64,000 nucleotides of DNA, taken from the NCBI GenBank assembly GCA_017590115.1, contig JAGGNK010007448.1, forward strand, positions 2,954,815 to 3,018,814. Reading direction: 5' to 3'. Origin of the DNA: Montifringilla adamsi (taxonomy: Eukaryota; Chordata; Aves; Passeriformes; Passeridae). The translations under genes and the position numbers were made by a program. The notes beneath the pieces are model-generated. The model was not told the DNA's origin and searched no databases. It was given only the letters and a program-made list of their open reading frames with translations. Below are positions 1 to 13,435 of this stretch, piece by piece (the stretch's first letter is position 1; each line of letters starts with the position of its first letter).

Positions 1-3000
1 GATCCTTGTCTCCAGAGAGTGCTTTAACGAGCACCAATTTCCGAATCACAGCCACGGTGTTTGCATAGCTGATTTTCTAACCAGGTATTCCAACCACATT
101 TGAATGCAAGACCTTCCTAGTTTGCTTATGTTTGTATTTTGATCTTCAAAATATCCATCTTCACAAGTGGTTTGACCTGTGGGGAAGGTTTCACCTTCTA
201 GATGCTGATTCAGAGTAGGTGGTGGTGTGGTCTGGTAGAATAATTTCTGCTTTCAGCCCAGTGAGGCTGATAATATCCATGACTTAGACAAGGCTTTGTT
301 TTAGTTTCATTTCCATCTTTTCATGCAAAACTGTACTCCCTGAGAATGGAGACTTAGTGTGAAGACCTGACTAAAGCTCATGCCCATTCACCTGCAGTTT
401 GCACAGGCTGAGTCCATAAATCCTGAGCAATCTGGGTGGGCAAATGTAGCTGATTCCCCAAGAACCTTGGGACATGCTTGACTATTTGCAAGATTTCCAA
501 CCTATTCTATCTTCTCCAGCACCCAAGGCTGTGAAGAGCTTGAAAAATCAGGATAAAACTCATTTCTAGTCAGAACCAAGTCACAGGGAGCTCTTACCCA
601 ACATGTTCCTTTGCGTAGGAGCTTGGATCCGTTCCAGTGTTTTGTCAGCCAATATTTATGGTCTTCCAGCCTCTTCCCCATGGCAGCTGGCTGAAGTTTG
701 AAAGCAATTACAAGTCTAGGCTGATGTTTGTCAGTTTGTAGATGGGAGTAACTAAGTGCTAACCTTAACAACAATTCCCTTGCTCTGCCTGGAGGGCTCG
801 GCTGGGAGCAGACCCTTTTCTCTAGGTGAAATTGCTCACTCAGTGTGAGCACCAGAAGGAGTTTGGGTGCAGTTCTGAGGTGGAAAGAAGCTCTTTTGCC
901 CAACTTCTGCCTCATGTTTTCTTCTCCCAGAGTCTTTCAGAGGATCCAGCTGTTCCCTGAATATTTTTACCAAACCTTAGATACGCCCTTTTCTGAAATA
1001 GCAACCATAATACTGCCTTCTCTGAGAAGTGTCCAAATAAATGTCTTTGCCCAGGATGTTTCACAAATGACCCCCTCACCAGGCACACAGCACCATGTCT
1101 GAATTTAGAACTGGGTTTCAAAAGAGTTTGCTATCACCCCTTCGTTTCAGAAGTCATTTGGGTGATATGTTTGACAGCTATGGCTGGATTTGGATGGTTA
1201 GACAGATTGAGAGTGTGTAGCAAACGACTCTTAACTTTTATTCTATTCACCTTCCCACGCCACTTTCTCAAATCACATTTCTCCTCCATAAGCAGAGCTT
1301 GCTCTGTAAGAGGAAGAAGCTGTTGCTGCTTCACTGTGCAAAGCAACATTGATAAATTCATGCCAGATATGCCTCCTTTCAGCAAGCCTTGAGACTGAAG
1401 CCCTCTCCTTTGCAAAACACAGGTCCAGCTCATGTATGAGCAGCAAAACGTCTTTTGTTTCTCTCTTATGGCTCTTCATTCTTGAAATCAATATCAAATC
1501 AACAACAGAACAATCCTCTCCTGTCCTAATTCCCTATGACACCCCCTGCTCATTTCTCACAAGCTTTGGAGTGACTTCTGGAATGGAAACAGTTCTAAAT
1601 TGAGGATCTGCATTCAGGATTTCATCCTGACTTCATTTTTAGTGGCTCTTTCCTGCAGTCTGGAGTGATGGCAGTGTGAGATCTGGTGGGTACCACTGCC
1701 TGCCCTGGTGAATCAGAAATTGCTCCTTTCTCTGATGTCACTGTGTCATGGTCCTTGGAAAGAAGCTAAGCATGATTGCAGGGTAAGAAAAAGCCCTGAA
1801 AAAAAAAGAAATTACATTGGTTTGAGGTTAAATCCATTTGTAGTCCAAAGATGCCCTGGGACTGACTGTCCCTTGTAGCAAGATGTGGAGGGGAACAGTC
1901 ACGCACAAATCTGGCAGACAGAGAAACCTTGAGATGGTTTGTGATAACCAGACTGAAAAATAAGGGAGTGGAGCTGATGGAAGCTGGCCTGGAAACATGC
2001 AATCTAAAAATCCCAAGTGATTCCAATAAGTTCCTTCTCCTGGTTGCATTCTTTACATGCCTCTTGATTCTGTGCTGCATACACAGCTCCACATGCTATA
2101 CATAACTTATCCTGAGCCTGAAATCATCCTGCAAGGAAAAATGAGCCCCCAAAAAACACTCACAGATGTAAAACTGCAGTCTGTAGATTAAGGGCTTAGC
2201 ACCAGGCTGCTGGGCCAGACCACCTTGCCTGGAAGCTGGGAAGCATTTTGTGATGTTTCATGTTGTGTGCTTTTCACTGCCCTTACTATGACCCTGTAGC
2301 TTCACATCTGGACCCCAGAGCACCTCTGGATGCCTGTTTGTGTCCCTCTGAGGAACACATTTTTCACAGCTTTATTAAGAACTCCTGCAGTGGACTGAAA
2401 GTGAGGAGTTGGTGTTTTATGGTGGAGCTGACAAGAACTTCACACATTTTTTGAAGGTGTTTTTAGCCCAGGCAGTTTTTTTGGGGTTTTTTTTGCTGGT
2501 GACTCCTGAATGTTGCAGGGTCAGTCCCAGAGCACGCACCAAGGACTGCAGGTATGGGAATCCTTGTGAGCCCCAAACCTGCCCTCTGACAGGCTCCCTA
2601 ACACCCAAGGCTGCCCCCCAGCAAGTGTTCCCGGTGGGGAATAGTATGGGTGAGGGGTGATGTCCTGGGCTTCAATCCTTCACAGAGCTTTTTAAGGGCT
2701 AGAGGACCACATGAGTAATGAATTGTTAAAAACGGTTCATGTCAAGAGGTCGCTGCTGCTGCTGCTGCAGGACATGCCAGTGACTCAAAGAAAAGGCAAA
2801 AGGCTGATTTCTGTGAGCGAGCAGTGACTCACTGACATCTGCCTTTTGCTATTTATCCCTGTGAATTCTCTCATTGACTTGCAGATTTTCCTTTCCATTC
2901 TCTTTTACAGAAAGACATTTACAGTGTCAGTCTAATTTTGCTCCTTCTATAGGCAACTTTTTCCACTGCCCTCCTCCACGTCTTCCCTGGGAAGGATTTG

Positions 3001-4504
3001 CTGCTGGAACTCCTTTTCAGAGGGACTCTCTGAAGCCAGCCTGTCTGGGAGCACTGGTGCTGTGAGATCCTTCAGCACCAAAGAGCAAAGCATTTCACAG
3101 ACAGCTTTTCTTGAGGTATTTGGAAGGTGGGGCCTGTGGGAGAGGTAGATCTGAAGGAACTGAGCTCCTGCACACCCCTGTCTCTCCTTGGAAGGAGGTT
3201 TCCAGCCAGGCTGTCCAGCCCTGTATGCTGCTGATGTTGTCAGATCTATCTTTAGCTTTCCCCTCTGCAGAAATCAGTTGGTTCTCATGTTTTATCAAAA
3301 CAGCCTGACTCAGAGTCAAGCCTGTGATTTTGGGTTTGTGTTCTTGGCTGCCAGCAGGGTGGATTTCTTTAATGACAATTTTGGGTACACACGGTTGTGC
3401 TGTGGTGTTTTCCCCTTCCAAGAAATGCTGTGTGCAAGGGCTGGCAATGTCTCAGGGCTGACAAGGCAGTGTCTCTCCTTCCTCTGTGCCACTGTTGCCC
3501 AAATTACGGTGGGCAGTTCTCAGAAATCAAACTGCTCCAAGTCTGGACACTGGTGGGGGTCACCCTCCTTAGGGCAGCTCTAAATTTCATTTACACTTCT
3601 TGAGTGCTGATGTTCATCATTAAATGGGCAAAAAGGGTTTAAAGGATAGAAGTGAAGCTTTAACTCAACTGTCTGATGTTTAAAGGATCCCAGTCTGCAT
3701 CCCCAGCACTTTCTGGACTCTAAGCTCCATGCAGCTCAACTTTTCCAGACTCTTTTACATTCCTTCACTCCCTCTTGTCTTGGTTGACTTTGGCCAGGAC
3801 CTCTCTTCACTTCCAGTTCCTTCATTTCAGACCCAAACCTCAGCCAGAGCTTTAAATGTTTTCTTAGAGATGCTTATAGTTGTGACCACAACAAGGAAAT
3901 CATGATCTCCACTTAAATAATAAGAATCTGACAATTTATGTCTATATTTTTAGACACCACAATGTAGCAAAGGTTTGTGTGGGTGGGGGGCAGGGAGGAA
4001 TTGTAGGGAAATGGAGGGCATGAAAGGCACAACCAGAGAGAAGTTTAAGCCCATCCTGTCCAGCCATTTTTTGCTTATTCTCCCAGTAAAAGGAGAGATT
4101 TGTTCATTTTTGATGATGGTTTGTGAGTCAGTAATCAGAGCAGCTTACCCTCAGAACTGATACTCTTTTTTTCCAGGCTCCTTCTGCCTCCTGCTCTCAT
4201 ACCCATCCAAGTCTCCTCAGTATGGGGACCACGCTGTGGTTTTGGGAAGAGCAGGACAGCAACAGCACAATTTCTGTCTGGGACACAGAACCTGACCCAT
4301 AATTTCCAGGGAAAAGGAACAACTTAAACTGTGGCTCACACTGCCATGATGCTTTCTTTCCTTTCACTGCATATTCTGAGCATGTTATAAAATAGTTTTA
4401 GGATGTCTTGGTGATTCAACACACTCGCAGTTGAATCCATAAAAGAGAAGTGAGAGCGGGGCACGGCAAAGCCTTGTGATCTCAAAGACATATTTGTCAA
4501 ATGT
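1..4504. other. Unique noncoding sequence, no gene recognised
   Basis: I see no CR1, LTR or RNA gene in this stretch. Short frames occur on both strands but none has a recognisable domain or plausible exon structure. The only simple repeat noted is a short GCT run near 2751-2768. It is probably intronic or intergenic. Confidence 0.6.
2751..2768. repeat. Short (GCT)n microsatellite
   Basis: About five to six uninterrupted GCT/CTG units in otherwise unique sequence. It is too short to call expanded, and no surrounding reading frame suggests a coding leucine or alanine run. Confidence 0.8.
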
Positions 4505-4728
4505 CATAGAGCCATAGAATTGTTTAGGTTGGAAAAGACCTTCAAGACCATCAAATCCAACCTTCCCCCAGCACTGCCAAGTCCACTGCTAATCCATGTC
4601 CCCAGGAGCAACATCTCCATGGCTTTCAAGCACCTTCAGGGATTGTGACTCAAGCACTTCCCTGGGCAGCCTCTTCCAGAGCTGGACACTTCTTCTGGTG
4701 AAGAATTTTTTCCTACTCTAATCCAGTG
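4505..4728 (-). mobile_element. CR1 LINE, truncated 3' end
   Basis: On the + strand this begins with a CATAGAAT-type tail and continues with 'ggttggaaaagacc', 'tccaacc' and the later 'cttccctgggcagcctcttccag' and 'tgaagaattttttcct' blocks. These are successive landmarks of the CR1 3' untranslated region read in reverse, so the element lies on the minus strand. Only the 3' end is present, as is usual for 5'-truncated CR1 copies. It cannot encode the CR1 reverse transcriptase. Confidence 0.9.
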
Positions 4729-7700
4729 ATTGGCTGTTGCTTGGTGACATTTGAGGCCAACTGTATTGGCTGTGGGAGAGATAAAGAAAAAACTGCCCCA
4801 TGCACAGAGGAGAACTGTCCCACCTCTGACAGATGGGCATAGAACACACAGCCCCAGCACAGCTTGTAACCTGAGACACCGTGACATTTTGTTGTATCTA
4901 CATGGCAGCACCCACTGGCTGTGGGGTGGAGACCTCCAGAAAAGGCTCCAGTTATCCCAGAAACACACCCATGGGAATGCACAGGCTGTGTGTCAGGGTG
5001 ACCCTTTTTACCAAAGCTTAATTAACCTCGGTGCTGCTCACCTACATTAACCCCATAATGAGGATGTGTCTGTACAGTTGAAAATATTGTGAAAATATTG
5101 AAGATATTGCAATTTTGTTTGATTAAAAAAATCATTCTGGAATACACTTAGAGGTCATGTGGTGCTGGTCTTTGTCTTGCTGTTTTCATCCTCCTCAGCC
5201 TGAGATGTGAAAAAACAGGATTTTCCCACTGCAAGTCACTTCATCCCTGTGGTGGAAGGTGGAATGTCCTGCTTGAAACATTTAGAAATGCACACAGATT
5301 GAAGTAATGACCAAACAAATTATCCCATATAGCCAGGAATTCATAGAAGTTTCAAAAGGATAGAAAACTTAGCCGTCATCCCTGATTTCCAGTGATATTC
5401 TGGAACTTAATTCCTGTACACTCAAATAAATATTTGGTCTTAGTGATCCAGGAAGGTAAAAAAATCAGCTTCTGACACTCTGCAGGCATCAGCTGCAGCT
5501 CTGTGGAGTCCTTTTTTTGTTCCAGAGTGGGGTTGTTATTTACTTGAATGCTCCTCAAATGAGATACACCTGCTTTTCCTGGACTCCTCCCAGGGCCTTG
5601 GTACAGATGGGAAAATTCATCTTCTATCTGATGACTACTGCTGCAGGTTTGTTTCTGCTCTTTAAGGCCTCTCTCTCAAACTCACAGCACCAAAGACCTG
5701 CTTGACCAAAATGTTCAGTAAATGGTTCTGAGGTGGGGAAGTTGAGGAAATCCCAAATAAATGATTTGGTTCTTCCCAGCAGGGAATGCTGGATGAATCC
5801 CTGGGCTCACCCTGCTGAGCGCTGCTGCCTCCAAACCAAGGCTTACATAAAACTTCCAAGGAGAATTAATTCATCCTCTCCTCTGAACGACTTGTTTTGC
5901 TTCAGGAAAGATGACAACATCACCCAGAAATGTCCTCTGAGCTGGTCCCAGGGATGAGCTGCTGGAAGGAATCAAACATTTACAGCTCCAGAGGGACAGA
6001 GAGGTTTGTGCAGGGTGAGAGCTGCAAACATGCAGGCATTGCACACCCCTGAAACCAGGGCAGGTGTTTATGGGGGATTAATGATTTAAACAAGGAGTTT
6101 GTGCAGGAAAGACCTGATGGGCCAAGGTTTGGCTTGAATAAAGCAGGGTGGTTGTGCTGGAATTCCTCCCTGATGGCTCAGGGTTCGAGGGCTGGTCCAA
6201 GGGCAAGAGGTGAACTGACCAGGTCCAGGGATCTGGGATAGATAATCCAGCTCTGTGTTCATGCAAATCTCCTGCAAATGTTTTCACGCCTTTTTGAGGT
6301 GACAAAAACAAAGCTGGGAAACTCAAAGTTTATTTAAAAAAAAAAAAATTATTTACTTTTTTAATTCTTGGATTTTCCATGTGCCCAAATAAGCTGATTG
6401 ATTCTCAAAGGTTCCCTAAACTCTTCCAACTGCAGCAGTGGGAAGCACCTGGAATGTCAGAGATACCCACAGGTGAACTAAAAAAAACATGCTCAATCAA
6501 GCAAGGCAGTTAAAGCAAATTAAACATGGAAAAAGCAACAGATTAATTTAAAAGTCGCTGGCTGGGATTTGGAGAATATTTTGTACTTCCCCAGTAAACA
6601 CTCCAATAGACTTGGACCCAAAGTGTTCCTAGGCACTGGCCAAGCTGCCACAGTCTCTTTTAGTTTCCATGATCCATCTCCTCTGCAGCTAATCCAGAAT
6701 GTATTCCTTGCCTTCCTGACAGCTCCATCACCTTTGGACTCTGAGTCTGTGGTTGCCATGTGTGCACATTTTCAACTTTCAGCAGAAGCACCAGGATTTG
6801 ATATAATGCAGGAGGAGACACTTTTAATAAGATCCTTAATTGAGGCCTGTCCCTGTCAAGGCAATGTGAAAACAGATGCTAAGATTCCTCTGCTCCTTTC
6901 TAAAACCCTGAATCATGTCACTTTAACCAGGAAACATTTTTTTCTTCCAAAGGAAAGAAAAAAAAATTAAAAGACACCTTTTTTAGCTGATTGACTGTGA
7001 AAATAGGGATAGAACCGAGTAATAAAACTTGATGCAATCTTTCAAATATGAATGAAATGTATCAAATAGGGACTTAGCTTTTCAGTTATCTAAAACCTGC
7101 AGCTTCTCTCTGTTAATCTAGTCCAATGTCAAAGGTAGCCAAACTTGGTTTAGCTCATTATAGGTATTTTCTAAAACTTGGCTAGAGTGCAAATGCCATG
7201 TGCAGGCAAATCAAGATCTGACAGCCAAGACAATGCCAACTGCTTAGTTTTAGTCTGATTAAACCTTTCTGTCCATGTCTGTCACCCTGTGCCTGATGTG
7301 AATGACATTAAATAACCTGCATTTTGTTATGGTGCTGCTGGAATTCAGGCTCTGAAATGCTGCAAGTCACACTGTGTTTGCACTCACTGTGAGTGTCCAG
7401 GGGATCTGAAAAACTCATTTCACTCTATTCTGCCTGGAAGGTCTCAAAACTCTTTTGGCTTTTGTGTTTGAGGGTTTTAAGTCACTGTGAACTCAGCAGA
7501 GGCTGAGGAACCTCTCTGCCTTGGGTGTCTCTGTCACTCCTTGCTCAGCCTGCCCACCTGGGTTCGCCTCTGAGCTGGAGAGAGGTGCTGGGGTGGGGTC
7601 CTGGGGCTGCTCTGAGACCTGTAGAGGGGCTCCAAGTGCTCTAAAAATAAATCAAATCACACTGATAATGTGGCCTTTTGCCCAGGAGCAACTTCTCAAA

Positions 7701-7871
7701 TGTCTGTATTTAACCTGAGCTTTTTTCTAGCAAATTATCACTGGAAAGTCAGTGGTTCTGTGAGGAAATTTGTTTTGGTGTAGAGTGGAACAGGAGAGGT
7801 AGAGTTTCCTTGTCTCTGAGGAGGGTGAGTCAAAATCCAGATTCTCCTCCTCTGTTCACAGGTAATGATGG
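4729..7871. other. Unique noncoding sequence
   Basis: No recognisable repeat beyond A-rich runs near 6335 and 6955 and a duplicated 'gaaaatattg' near 5080-5102. The frames here are short and lack domain patterns. AT content rises between about 6300 and 7200. Confidence 0.55.
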
Positions 7872-7925
7872 ATCACAGAATCATTTAGGTTGGAAAGGAC
7901 CTTTAAAATCAATATGTCAAGCTGG
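7872..7925 (-). mobile_element. CR1 LINE remnant, very short
   Basis: About 50 bp matching the CR1 3' terminus read in reverse: 'atcacagaatcat', then 'aggttggaaaggacc'. The similarity stops abruptly into unrelated sequence, so this is either a severely 5'-truncated insertion or the remains of a decayed one. Confidence 0.8.
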
Positions 7926-8439
7926 TGAGGCTCATCCGAACTCTACAAATTCTCTTCTCTCCTGGCAAGGCCTGATGGAGCCTGTATAAACTGGAGTCTT
8001 TGAGTCTATAAACCACAAATTATCTCCCAGAACCATATAAATCACATACTTAAAGACCAATAGTCATAACCAGATCATAGTTATGTCTGTGGAAGAACTG
8101 AAATGTAAGGTTCATACTGCACAATCCAGCTGGTCTCAAACAGATCTCACCTCCCTGGAATTACACAACTGAGCTCATGTAGAAGTTGAGGCAGCACCAA
8201 AATTCAGGTCTGGACCTGAAATCCCACTCAGTCTTAGATGGACTTTGGAATCCCTGCAGGACCAGGTGCTCTGGGGCTGGATTTAGGAAATGGCCCAGTT
8301 GCCTGACTGTGGTCCCTGTGAACCTCTGGGCACAGAGTCCCCCAGTGCTGTGACAGCCCAGCCTTCAGCTGCCACCTCAGTCTCTCCTTCAGCACAGTGG
8401 CTTCCATTCACACCACTGGCTCTGCAGAAAAGACATTCA

Positions 8440-8782
8440 AACCTCACCGCAGTGATTTGTTCTCCTTTATTCAGTCTTGTTTTTACCAGTTTTATCAGTG
8501 CCAAGCAGGACCAGGCTTTGAAGTCTTCCTTTGAAAACCTTTGGATTGTGAGCGTTGAGTGTCCCCTCCAGAGCTGCCCACAGACCACCACACAGGGCCA
8601 GCCCTGCCAAAACCTCACCACAGTGATTTGTTCTCCTTCATTCAGTCTTGTTTTTACCAATTTTATCAGTGCCAAGCAGGACCAGCCCTTTGAAGTCTTC
8701 CTTTGAAAACCTTTGGATTGTGAGCGTTGGGTGTCCCCTCCAGAGCTGCCCACGGAGCACCACACAGGGCCAGCCCTGCCAG
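8440..8782. repeat. 171-bp tandem duplication
   Basis: Two adjacent copies, 8440-8610 and 8611-8782, can be lined up base for base. Each starts 'aacctcacc' and ends near 'cagccctgcca'. They differ at a handful of positions and by a one-base length change. The unit resembles neither CR1 nor the LTRs in this window. Reading frames running through it also repeat, which explains the internally repetitive translations on both strands. It looks like a local segmental duplication rather than a coding repeat. Confidence 0.93.
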
Positions 8783-11623
8783 AACCCTCTGAGAAACTGC
8801 TCTTCCCTTCCCTCACTCCCCACACTGCCTTTTGTGGCTCCCTATTTAGAGATGTGCAGGGAAGAACAGATGGAATAAATCGTCTGCTGGTAGCCAAGTG
8901 ACTGAGCCACTTCTGGGAAAGGCCGCGTCTCCCGGCTGGGTTTGTGTGCGAGGTGCCCAGGAGTCACCCTGGTGTCAGGAGCAGTTTGCTCTGCAAAGTG
9001 CTGTAAATCTCGGGCTCTGCTGTGCTTCCTGGAAGGCTCCCCAGCAGAGAGGCCTGGGTTCTGCTCCCAGGGAGCCTCCAGCCAGCTCTCCGCCCGTCCA
9101 GCACCCCTTGGAGCAGCCAGGAATGAGGCCAGCCCCACCATCCATAGATCACCTCTGCGGATGTGGAAAACAAGCAGGGGGAAAAAGGGGGAGGCACACA
9201 TTAAATCTCACAAGTACCATTTTGTTTTCCCTGCCTCCTTCTCTTCCACCCTCCTCCCCTCTCCCTCCAACCCCCTGCTTTTTTTTTTTTTTTTTCAGTA
9301 GCTGATGGGGGTGGTAAAATTCCAGGGGGCCAAGACAAACTGTTAAACATTGTGATTTCTAATGGTTCCTCTTGAAAATTGCTGACAGATGCTGGTCCTG
9401 AGATCAGAACTGCAGAGGCTGCCAGCATGAGGCGTGGGGCCAGCCATTGATTCCCTCCTCTAACACTGAAATCCAAATCTGTGCTGACTCTCCAGGCAGA
9501 CACCATGTGCCACTTTTCTTAGAGTTTCTACTTGTCTTCCCTCTTTATTCCCTTTTCCCCTTCACCAGACTTTACCCTTTCCTCTCCATTTCATAATTTT
9601 AGTTCATAACTTTTTGTTGTTGTCCTCCCCTGGCCCCTTCCTTCCCTCCCTGCTCCTTTTTGCTGTCTCGCTCCTGGACTCTATGGATGCTTGCCCAGCT
9701 ACAACTTAGAGAAAGAGGAGTGCAGGAATTTGACTGATGCAGCAAGTTTCTCTCTTCTTTTTGGAACCTCCAGCTCACAAGACAGCTTATTTGTGTCTCC
9801 AAATACTAGCTGGATAAAGCCAAGGAGGGAGATGGGATGGGGTTGGGGTCAGTCAGGGTCTTGCAGGAGGAGACAGAGAGAAGCTGCCAGCTCAGGGCAG
9901 GAATGTGTTCTGCTTCCAGCCAGACGTGGAGCTGTGTTTGAGCACTCTGTGCATCCATAATGTGCCCCAGCACCTGACATAGCAGTCTGGCGTTTTTTCT
10001 CACTTAATACCAGCTCCTTGTGGCAGAATATCCCCCAGTGGAAGTGTTGCAAAGGAGGAGATTAGCCACGGTTTCGGGCTTGATGGTAAAGCTTGGAAAA
10101 GCACTGACACAGCCCCAGACACTGTCAGGAGTTTAAGGAACAATAACAGGCATGGGGCTGTGGACGAGGGGAGGTGTTTGTCCCTGGAAAGGTTCATGAC
10201 TTTGGGATGGAATTGGAAACAGCTGTTCTGCAGGGCACACATTTCTGGCACGGTGCAGGGTTAAGTCCCCAGTTCACCTCTCTGCTGCTGTGGCTGCTGT
10301 GAGTGGGGAAGCTCCAGAGCTGCAGGGAGGAGTACCCAGAACTGGGTCTGAGGTCTTAAGTTCAGGTCAATGGGCACAGTCAGGGGACCAAATCTGCTTT
10401 CTGTGGTTCCTTCTGTGTAAGTGTGAAAGCTGTGGTGTGGGTGTTTGTGTTGGGCATGGGGGAAAATCCTCCCTGAGAAGATGCTGCAGTACTGAGCAGG
10501 TCAGAGGTTGTGCCACTGCTGTCCCCTGGGCTCTCAGTCTTGGCTGCCCTGATCTAGTTCTGGGAATAATCCAACAGCTGAATGGGAGCTTGGATCAGGG
10601 ACCTTCACAATTTCTTTCCAGCCACCCCTCCTGTCATGGTCAGTGCCAGCTGGCCAGGCCAGGGTGTAAACACCAGGAGGCAGAGCTCCTTCCTTGAAAA
10701 GTGAGTATCAGCACTGAGGTACCCAGCAGGGGTATCCCTGCTCCAACAACCTCATCATAACACCATTGATGGCTATTCTTTATCTTTGATCTTCAACAGC
10801 ACCGTCCATAAACCTCCAGGTAGCTCTGGGCTAGAAATGACCCTCTCAGAACTGTGCTGCTCCTCCAAGCTCACCAGCAATTCACGCATGGAAAGCCCTT
10901 TTATCCCCTTCCCTGCCTGCAAGGCACTCCAGTGTCTCCCCTCCTGCTTCTCCAGCAAACAAATGTCACAGACCCAGCTGTGCCAGAGATGTGAATGCCC
11001 AGTTCCTCTGCTGGCAGCGTTAATGGTCAGGCTTGGAGCGTTTTCTGTCTTAATAGCAGCTGTCAGCACCACTAAGGGAATGCCTCTCCCTCTGAAGGGC
11101 AGCCAGGAGAGATTAATGGGTCTGATCCTGCAGGAATTGTTTCTTCTGGCTGCTGATGGGCCACAATTAGCACCTCCATCTCTAAGCTGGTGCTTGCTTT
11201 CTCCTCAATACAATAATTATGAGGACTTCCTCCCAGAGCTGTGTGAGGGAGGCCGTGGTGATGGATGGGCTGAGCAGAGGCAGAGCCTGGGAGCTCTGCA
11301 GATCCTGCATCCCTCTTGTCACCACTTCCTTACTGGTGATGGCTGCATGGCACCACGAGCACTCAGTTCAGGCAGGGAGCTCTTGGCACCTCCCAACGTC
11401 CAGGACTTCCAAAGGACATCAGCAAAGCAGCCAAGGAGGAGCTGGAGCATAAACATCCACAGGACAGGCTCTTCATCTTCTCCTGGGGAATTATTACCAA
11501 GTTTTAGAGACTCTCACCTCCAAAATGGGGATGTACAACACTAATATCCTTGTGTCTCAGGGCTCCAAAGCATGAGCCAGCAGCTGCTGCAGGGTGTGTC
11601 CTTATCAGTGCTAAGATGCCCAG
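8783..11623. other. Unique noncoding sequence with a pyrimidine tract
   Basis: Mostly unrecognised sequence. A C/T-rich tract (about 9224-9296) ends in 17 Ts followed by CAG, which resembles a splice acceptor, but no convincing exon follows. A second C/T-rich stretch lies at about 9540-9670. The 252-codon frame at 10786-11544 has no domain pattern or conserved look and is treated as chance. Confidence 0.5.
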
Positions 11624-11850
11624 TGTCCGGGAAGAATGATGCACAGAACTCCATGATATCAGAAGGCTAAATAATTATTATACTATACTATAACTATATT
11701 ACAGAATATGACACTAACAAGAACTATCACTAAGTAACTAACTAGCAAACCTGTGACCTTCTGCCCAAGAGTCCCAACACACACACACACTCACACAGAT
11801 CCAACTGGTCAGTGAATCCAAACAACCATCACCAGAGTGGGAGGACACTG
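11624..11850 (-). mobile_element. LTR-like fragment related to the 22-kb LTR family
   Basis: Read in reverse, it has the tail blocks 'agccttctga', 'catggagt' and 'tcatcattc' found at the 3' end of the LTR at 22052-22467, plus the same TA-rich 'tatagtatagtat' segment. A short CA repeat (about 11779-11800) lies within it. The boundaries are approximate because I could not find a convincing target duplication. Confidence 0.55.
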
Positions 11851-11894
11851 TGAAATCCAGAATTATCTCATCTTCATCTTACCCAGACAGGTTA

Positions 11895-12042
11895 TGGATG
11901 CCTCAGCCCCAGAATTGTCCAAGGCCAAGCTGGATGGGGCCCTGAGCAGCCTGATCTGGTGACTGGCCTCCCTGCCCCCAGCTGGGGCTGGAAGGGGATG
12001 ATCTTTCTGGATCCTTCCAACCCAAACCCTCCTGTGATTCAC
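11895..12042 (+). mobile_element. CR1 LINE, truncated 3' end
   Basis: Landmarks in forward order: 'ttgtccaaggccaagctggatgg', 'ctgg...aaggggatgatcttt', then 'ccttccaacccaaacc' and a terminal 'tgtgattc'. This is the CR1 3' end in plus orientation. Divergence in the middle suggests an older copy. Confidence 0.85.
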
Positions 12043-12991
12043 ACCATCACCACTGTGGAAGACAAATTCTGCATTTTTAGCAGAGAAAGTGTGAGAGGGG
12101 AAGCAGCTGCACAGGGGCATCCCCATGAGTGGTTGAACAAAGAAATTCAAGCAACTGACTCACTGACTTGGGTTTGTTTTCACTCCAGACTTCCAGCAGG
12201 GGAGAGCCTGCCATTCTGCCTTTTCTGAACAATGAGTGGAATATAATTCCCCCCCAGTTTCATCAGGACCACATTCATCCTGTCACACAATGCAAAAAAA
12301 GCAGGAAAAGCTGTGTATGCTCTGTGTGAGGGTTGATTGTCCTTCAGTGCTGTGTTACCTGTGGCAGGTGTGGGCATGGTATTATTCTCTCTCTTCTGTA
12401 GAAAGTGTAACTTTTTGAGATCACCCAGACTGTGGAAGTCACAGATATTTCACTCAAAACCAGAAGGAATTCTGTTGCTTCAACTCACAGGCTCCCAGCC
12501 ACAGATGGACATTTAATAGCTAATGACAGAAACATGATTTGAGTCTTCCAGCTCTTAAAATCCAAGTGCTACTCAGAGACTGAAAGCACTTGCCTTGCCT
12601 GTAAGACATGATGAAAACATATCAGTTGAGTAATTTAATTCAGTAGGAACAGCAGTGAAATAGCAGTGAAATATACAAAGAAATTCATTGCACTTTGATT
12701 TTTTTGGCAAAATACAGGGCGTGTGTAATTGTGTTTTTCATTACTGAGTTCACTGCCCGATCATAATGAATAAATAATGTAAAAGGAACTGAAGTATGGT
12801 TATGTATTTCTCTAAATGTCTCTGTTGTTGCTATTTATTATTTATAGTGTGGTAACACCTAAAAATCCCCTCAGGAGCTGCAGTTCTGTTGTTTCAGGCA
12901 CTGTACCCACCCAGAATGTCTGACACACACTTTGTGTTGACACCTTAGGACCTGAGGAGTGCTTGGGCTGGCATGATGATTATTCTCCTTT

Positions 12992-13435
12992 TGATGCCTT
13001 TTTTGGGGCTACCTAAAATCAGAGCCCAGACAAAATTAAAGGAATAAAAAGCAGATATATTTATTGAAGGGCCTCCAGGTACATTTTGGTCAGACGAAGC
13101 CCCCCAGGGGCTACACCCAAAAAGGGATGATGAGTTTCACACTTTTATAAGTTTGGTCCATTTGCATATTGGGGGTTAATCTGCCAATTACAGCTTCAGC
13201 TAATGAATTCATTTACCCCAAGTTTGCTCCCCCAACTCACTTTTGTTTCCATCTCTGGGGTCTGGGGCCGTGAGGTGTCCTTGATTGCCAGGCCTGGAGA
13301 GGAATTGTTGTGTCTGCCCAAAATGGGAAAGCAGCAGCTCACACTGTGTGTGGAGTGTGGAGTTATCCACTAAAGAACTGCAGGGTTACAAATATATGGA
13401 ATATATAAAAGCTCAAATCCTAAGGGATCACCTTC
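12992..13435 (-). mobile_element. Probable solo LTR (approximate ends)
   Basis: An LTR-like unit seen best on the minus strand, with a reversed 'aataaatatatctgc' polyadenylation-like signal and a C-rich 'ggccctccagg' block nearby. There is a TA-rich promoter-like region at the other side ('atatataaaagc' near 13401). A possible imperfect 5-bp flank match (cctttt-side versus ccttc) is not convincing. No internal retroviral region is attached. Confidence 0.5.

Noticed and set aside
8283..8897. 204-codon frame with an internally repeated protein sequence
   Set aside because: The repeat is the 171-bp DNA duplication, and frames are open on both strands, so coding is not indicated.
9224..9300. Long pyrimidine tract ending in CAG as a splice acceptor
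   Set aside because: No plausible exon or donor follows; it is better described as a low-complexity C/T and T run.
10786..11544. 252-codon plus-strand open frame
   Set aside because: No domain, signal peptide or repeat pattern; composition is that of unselected sequence and it runs up to the edge of LTR-like sequence.
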